Assembly (NCBI GenBank): GCA_002633005.1
Contig: NMRA01000245.1
Location: 122,001-186,000, forward strand
Direction of reading: 5' to 3'
From: Phoronis australis
Taxonomy: Eukaryota; Phoronida; Phoronidae
DNA: 64,000 bases
Below the pieces are notes generated by a model that saw only the letters and a program-made list of their open reading frames with translations, was not told the DNA's origin and did not search any database. Below, piece after piece: positions 62,756 to 64,000 of this stretch (its first letter is position 1; each line of letters begins with the position of its first letter). A program made the position numbers and the translations under genes.

Positions 62756-63289
62756 CCGTATTCGCCATAATAACCGCCCATGCCCCTATAAGCGCCCCCC
62801 AGGCGTTTTCAGACTTTGCTGAAATAAGCGCCCACTCCACGATCTTGCACAGATTTGCATTTAAACCTGGCGTTAATCCAGACTCCACGGCAACTAACAA
62901 AATCTTAGAGAAGCTACTTATAATACTGAATGAGGATTTCAGGTAATTTGCTTGAGTCAAAACCATTTTTATTTAAGCATTGAAGTCGCCATATCGAAGA
63001 CGGCGATTTCGAGGCAGTCAGTCGGCAAGTTTTCGCCCTGGGATTTCAGCACAATTTTCTGTAAAATGATCGTAATTTAGCAGCAAAGTTTGATAGCAAT
63101 GCACCACAGTTTTGTTGAAAGTCTTTCATAGATTACATATACGTCACAGAGCGTAAATTTAATGAATCTTAGCTTCCGATTTCACCCGTTTCGGAGACCG
63201 GGTTTCAACCGCCTTGGGTTATATAATAAGCGCCCCCCCCCGAACTGAACTTTTCTAAGCGCCCTGGGCGGTTATTACGGCGATTACGG
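62756..63289. mobile_element. TA-flanked inverted-repeat element of the 'AAGCGCCC' type (534 bp)
   Basis: The ends ccgtattcgccataataaccgccca and (reverse complement) ccgtaatcgccgtaataaccgccc match at about 22 of 24 bases and are flanked by TA, as in Tc1/mariner-type insertion. Subterminal repeats 'ataagcgccc' occur at both ends (62788, 62824, 63226, 63257). No transposase is encoded, so it is non-autonomous. Confidence 0.88.
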
Positions 63290-63339
63290 TACTTCAAGAA
63301 TGGCAAGTCACAGGGAAACTGTGGCGTACTTTAAGTATT

Positions 63340-63545
63340 AAGGCACGAAGAGATATATCCGCGTACCAAATTTCAGGCAGATCCTTCACGAGATAGTTTT
63401 GGTTGCAAAAAGCAAAAAGAAATAGGAAAGTGACCATCACAGTGCCATATTGGATCCGACGTCAACAAAAAAAAAGGGCCTCAAGCTATCAAAAAACACA
63501 TGTTGCGCGTAAATGTCACTGCGATCGAAGAGATGCGCCCTTAGC
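63340..63545. repeat. Dispersed repeat family A, distal copy
   Basis: Shares accaaatttcaggcagatcc, agtgccatattggatccgac, 'cctcaagctatcaa' and 'cacatgttgcgcgtaaatgt' with the cluster at 27.1-28.2 kb, in the same orientation. It abuts the right end of the 62756-63289 element. Confidence 0.6.
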
Positions 63546-63918
63546 ATGTGAACAAACAGAACAATAAATGACAACGAAGTAACAGACTTGGCAAAAAAAT
63601 TGTCAATGGACATTCTCAGTTGACTAGGTTAGACAGTTGCGTGGTGTAATGGCCGTCTGACCGATGTTTAACAGGAGAAAACCTGCTAGCTGCCCACATG
63701 TGCTAAGCCCACAACACATGTGTTAAGGCGATTACAAACACAACTGTTTGGATACCTGTACAAAGGCCAGTCACAGTGTTATCTGTTGCCAAGACAACAC
63801 ATTATGCCACTTGACCTAGTAAAAGTCCATTAAGAACTCCTTCAGTAATGTACAATCTGGCAGGAAGGCGCCAACAAGCTTTTGAGTTGATGTTTGACCG
63901 ACCATATGACTGGACTAC

Positions 63919-64000
63919 NGAGATACTTATGTGAAAAACCAGCAAATTCAGCAAATGTCTCCGCGACTCGAACGAAAATTTAGGAGTATCTCATGTGCTC
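63919..64000. repeat. Copy of 61230-61310 following a single N
   Basis: From the N at 63919 to the window end, the sequence repeats 61230-61310 in direct orientation with about four differences in 80 bases (tcaccgtgactcg versus tctccgcgactcg). It may be a third joint of haplotypes, or a dispersed repeat cut by the window edge. Confidence 0.75.

Larger units (their letters stand above)
58263..64000 (-). other. Upstream intron or 5' region of the KDM3-like gene
   Basis: The exon encoding the protein's extreme N terminus was searched for here and not found. There is no GC-rich island or convincing start exon, so it is probably beyond 64000. The region contains a 53-bp minisatellite, two TA-flanked inverted-repeat elements, a long-stem inverted repeat and a family A repeat. 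The stretches 58.8-59.4 and 60.3-62.5 kb show nothing recognisable. Confidence 0.6.

Noticed and set aside
62508-62966. 152-codon minus-strand open frame
   Set aside because: Runs through a GAT microsatellite into an inverted-repeat element; composition is repeat-driven.

Overview
The window is animal nuclear DNA. It holds one spliced gene with consensus GT-AG introns of 2 to 30 kb, and the remaining space is filled with short inverted-repeat transposons, minisatellites and microsatellites. No bacterial operon, plasmid, phage or CRISPR organisation is seen. The gene product and the repeat content fit an invertebrate, perhaps a marine deuterostome or lophotrochozoan. The species cannot be fixed from the sequence alone.

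The gene lies on the minus strand. It is the N-terminal half of a KDM3/JMJD1-family protein (JmjC histone H3K9 demethylase family), most like JMJD1C/KDM3B in the parts visible. Eight exons were assembled by hand from splice signals and compatible phases: 58262-58107, 52848-52732, 50775-50569, 47297-47213, 39562-39465, 9079-8944, 4353-2574 and 565-349. Together they give 2,796 coding bases, or 932 codons without a stop. The start codon exon should lie to the right, probably beyond 64000. The zinc finger and the catalytic JmjC domain should lie to the left, beyond base 1. The first four exons carry the conserved N-terminal Tudor/PWWP-like modules. The next two carry a basic linker. The long seventh exon carries a low-complexity Lys/Ser/Thr then Gln/Ala/Pro-rich region, and exon eight carries a highly charged Arg/Glu helix.

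The rest is intronic or upstream sequence. It contains at least six different small inverted-repeat elements, one nested in another; two decayed copies of a THAP-zinc-finger-like coding element; and several dispersed repeat families, including a tandem cluster at 27.1-28.2 kb. It also holds minisatellites of 13, 18, 36, 51 and 53 bp, a perfect 60-bp palindrome, and long-stem inverted repeats. Four isolated N bases occur. Two of them sit exactly at the joint of large near-identical direct duplications (about 400 bp and 1.0-1.3 kb), one beside a short duplication, and one beside a copy of sequence 2.7 kb away. This pattern suggests merged haplotypes or uncollapsed contig ends, so some intron lengths are probably inflated.

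No tRNA, rRNA, promoter or terminator could be supported. Two unrecognised open frames in the 30-kb intron (25300-25626 and 29679-30080, minus strand) are listed with low confidence.
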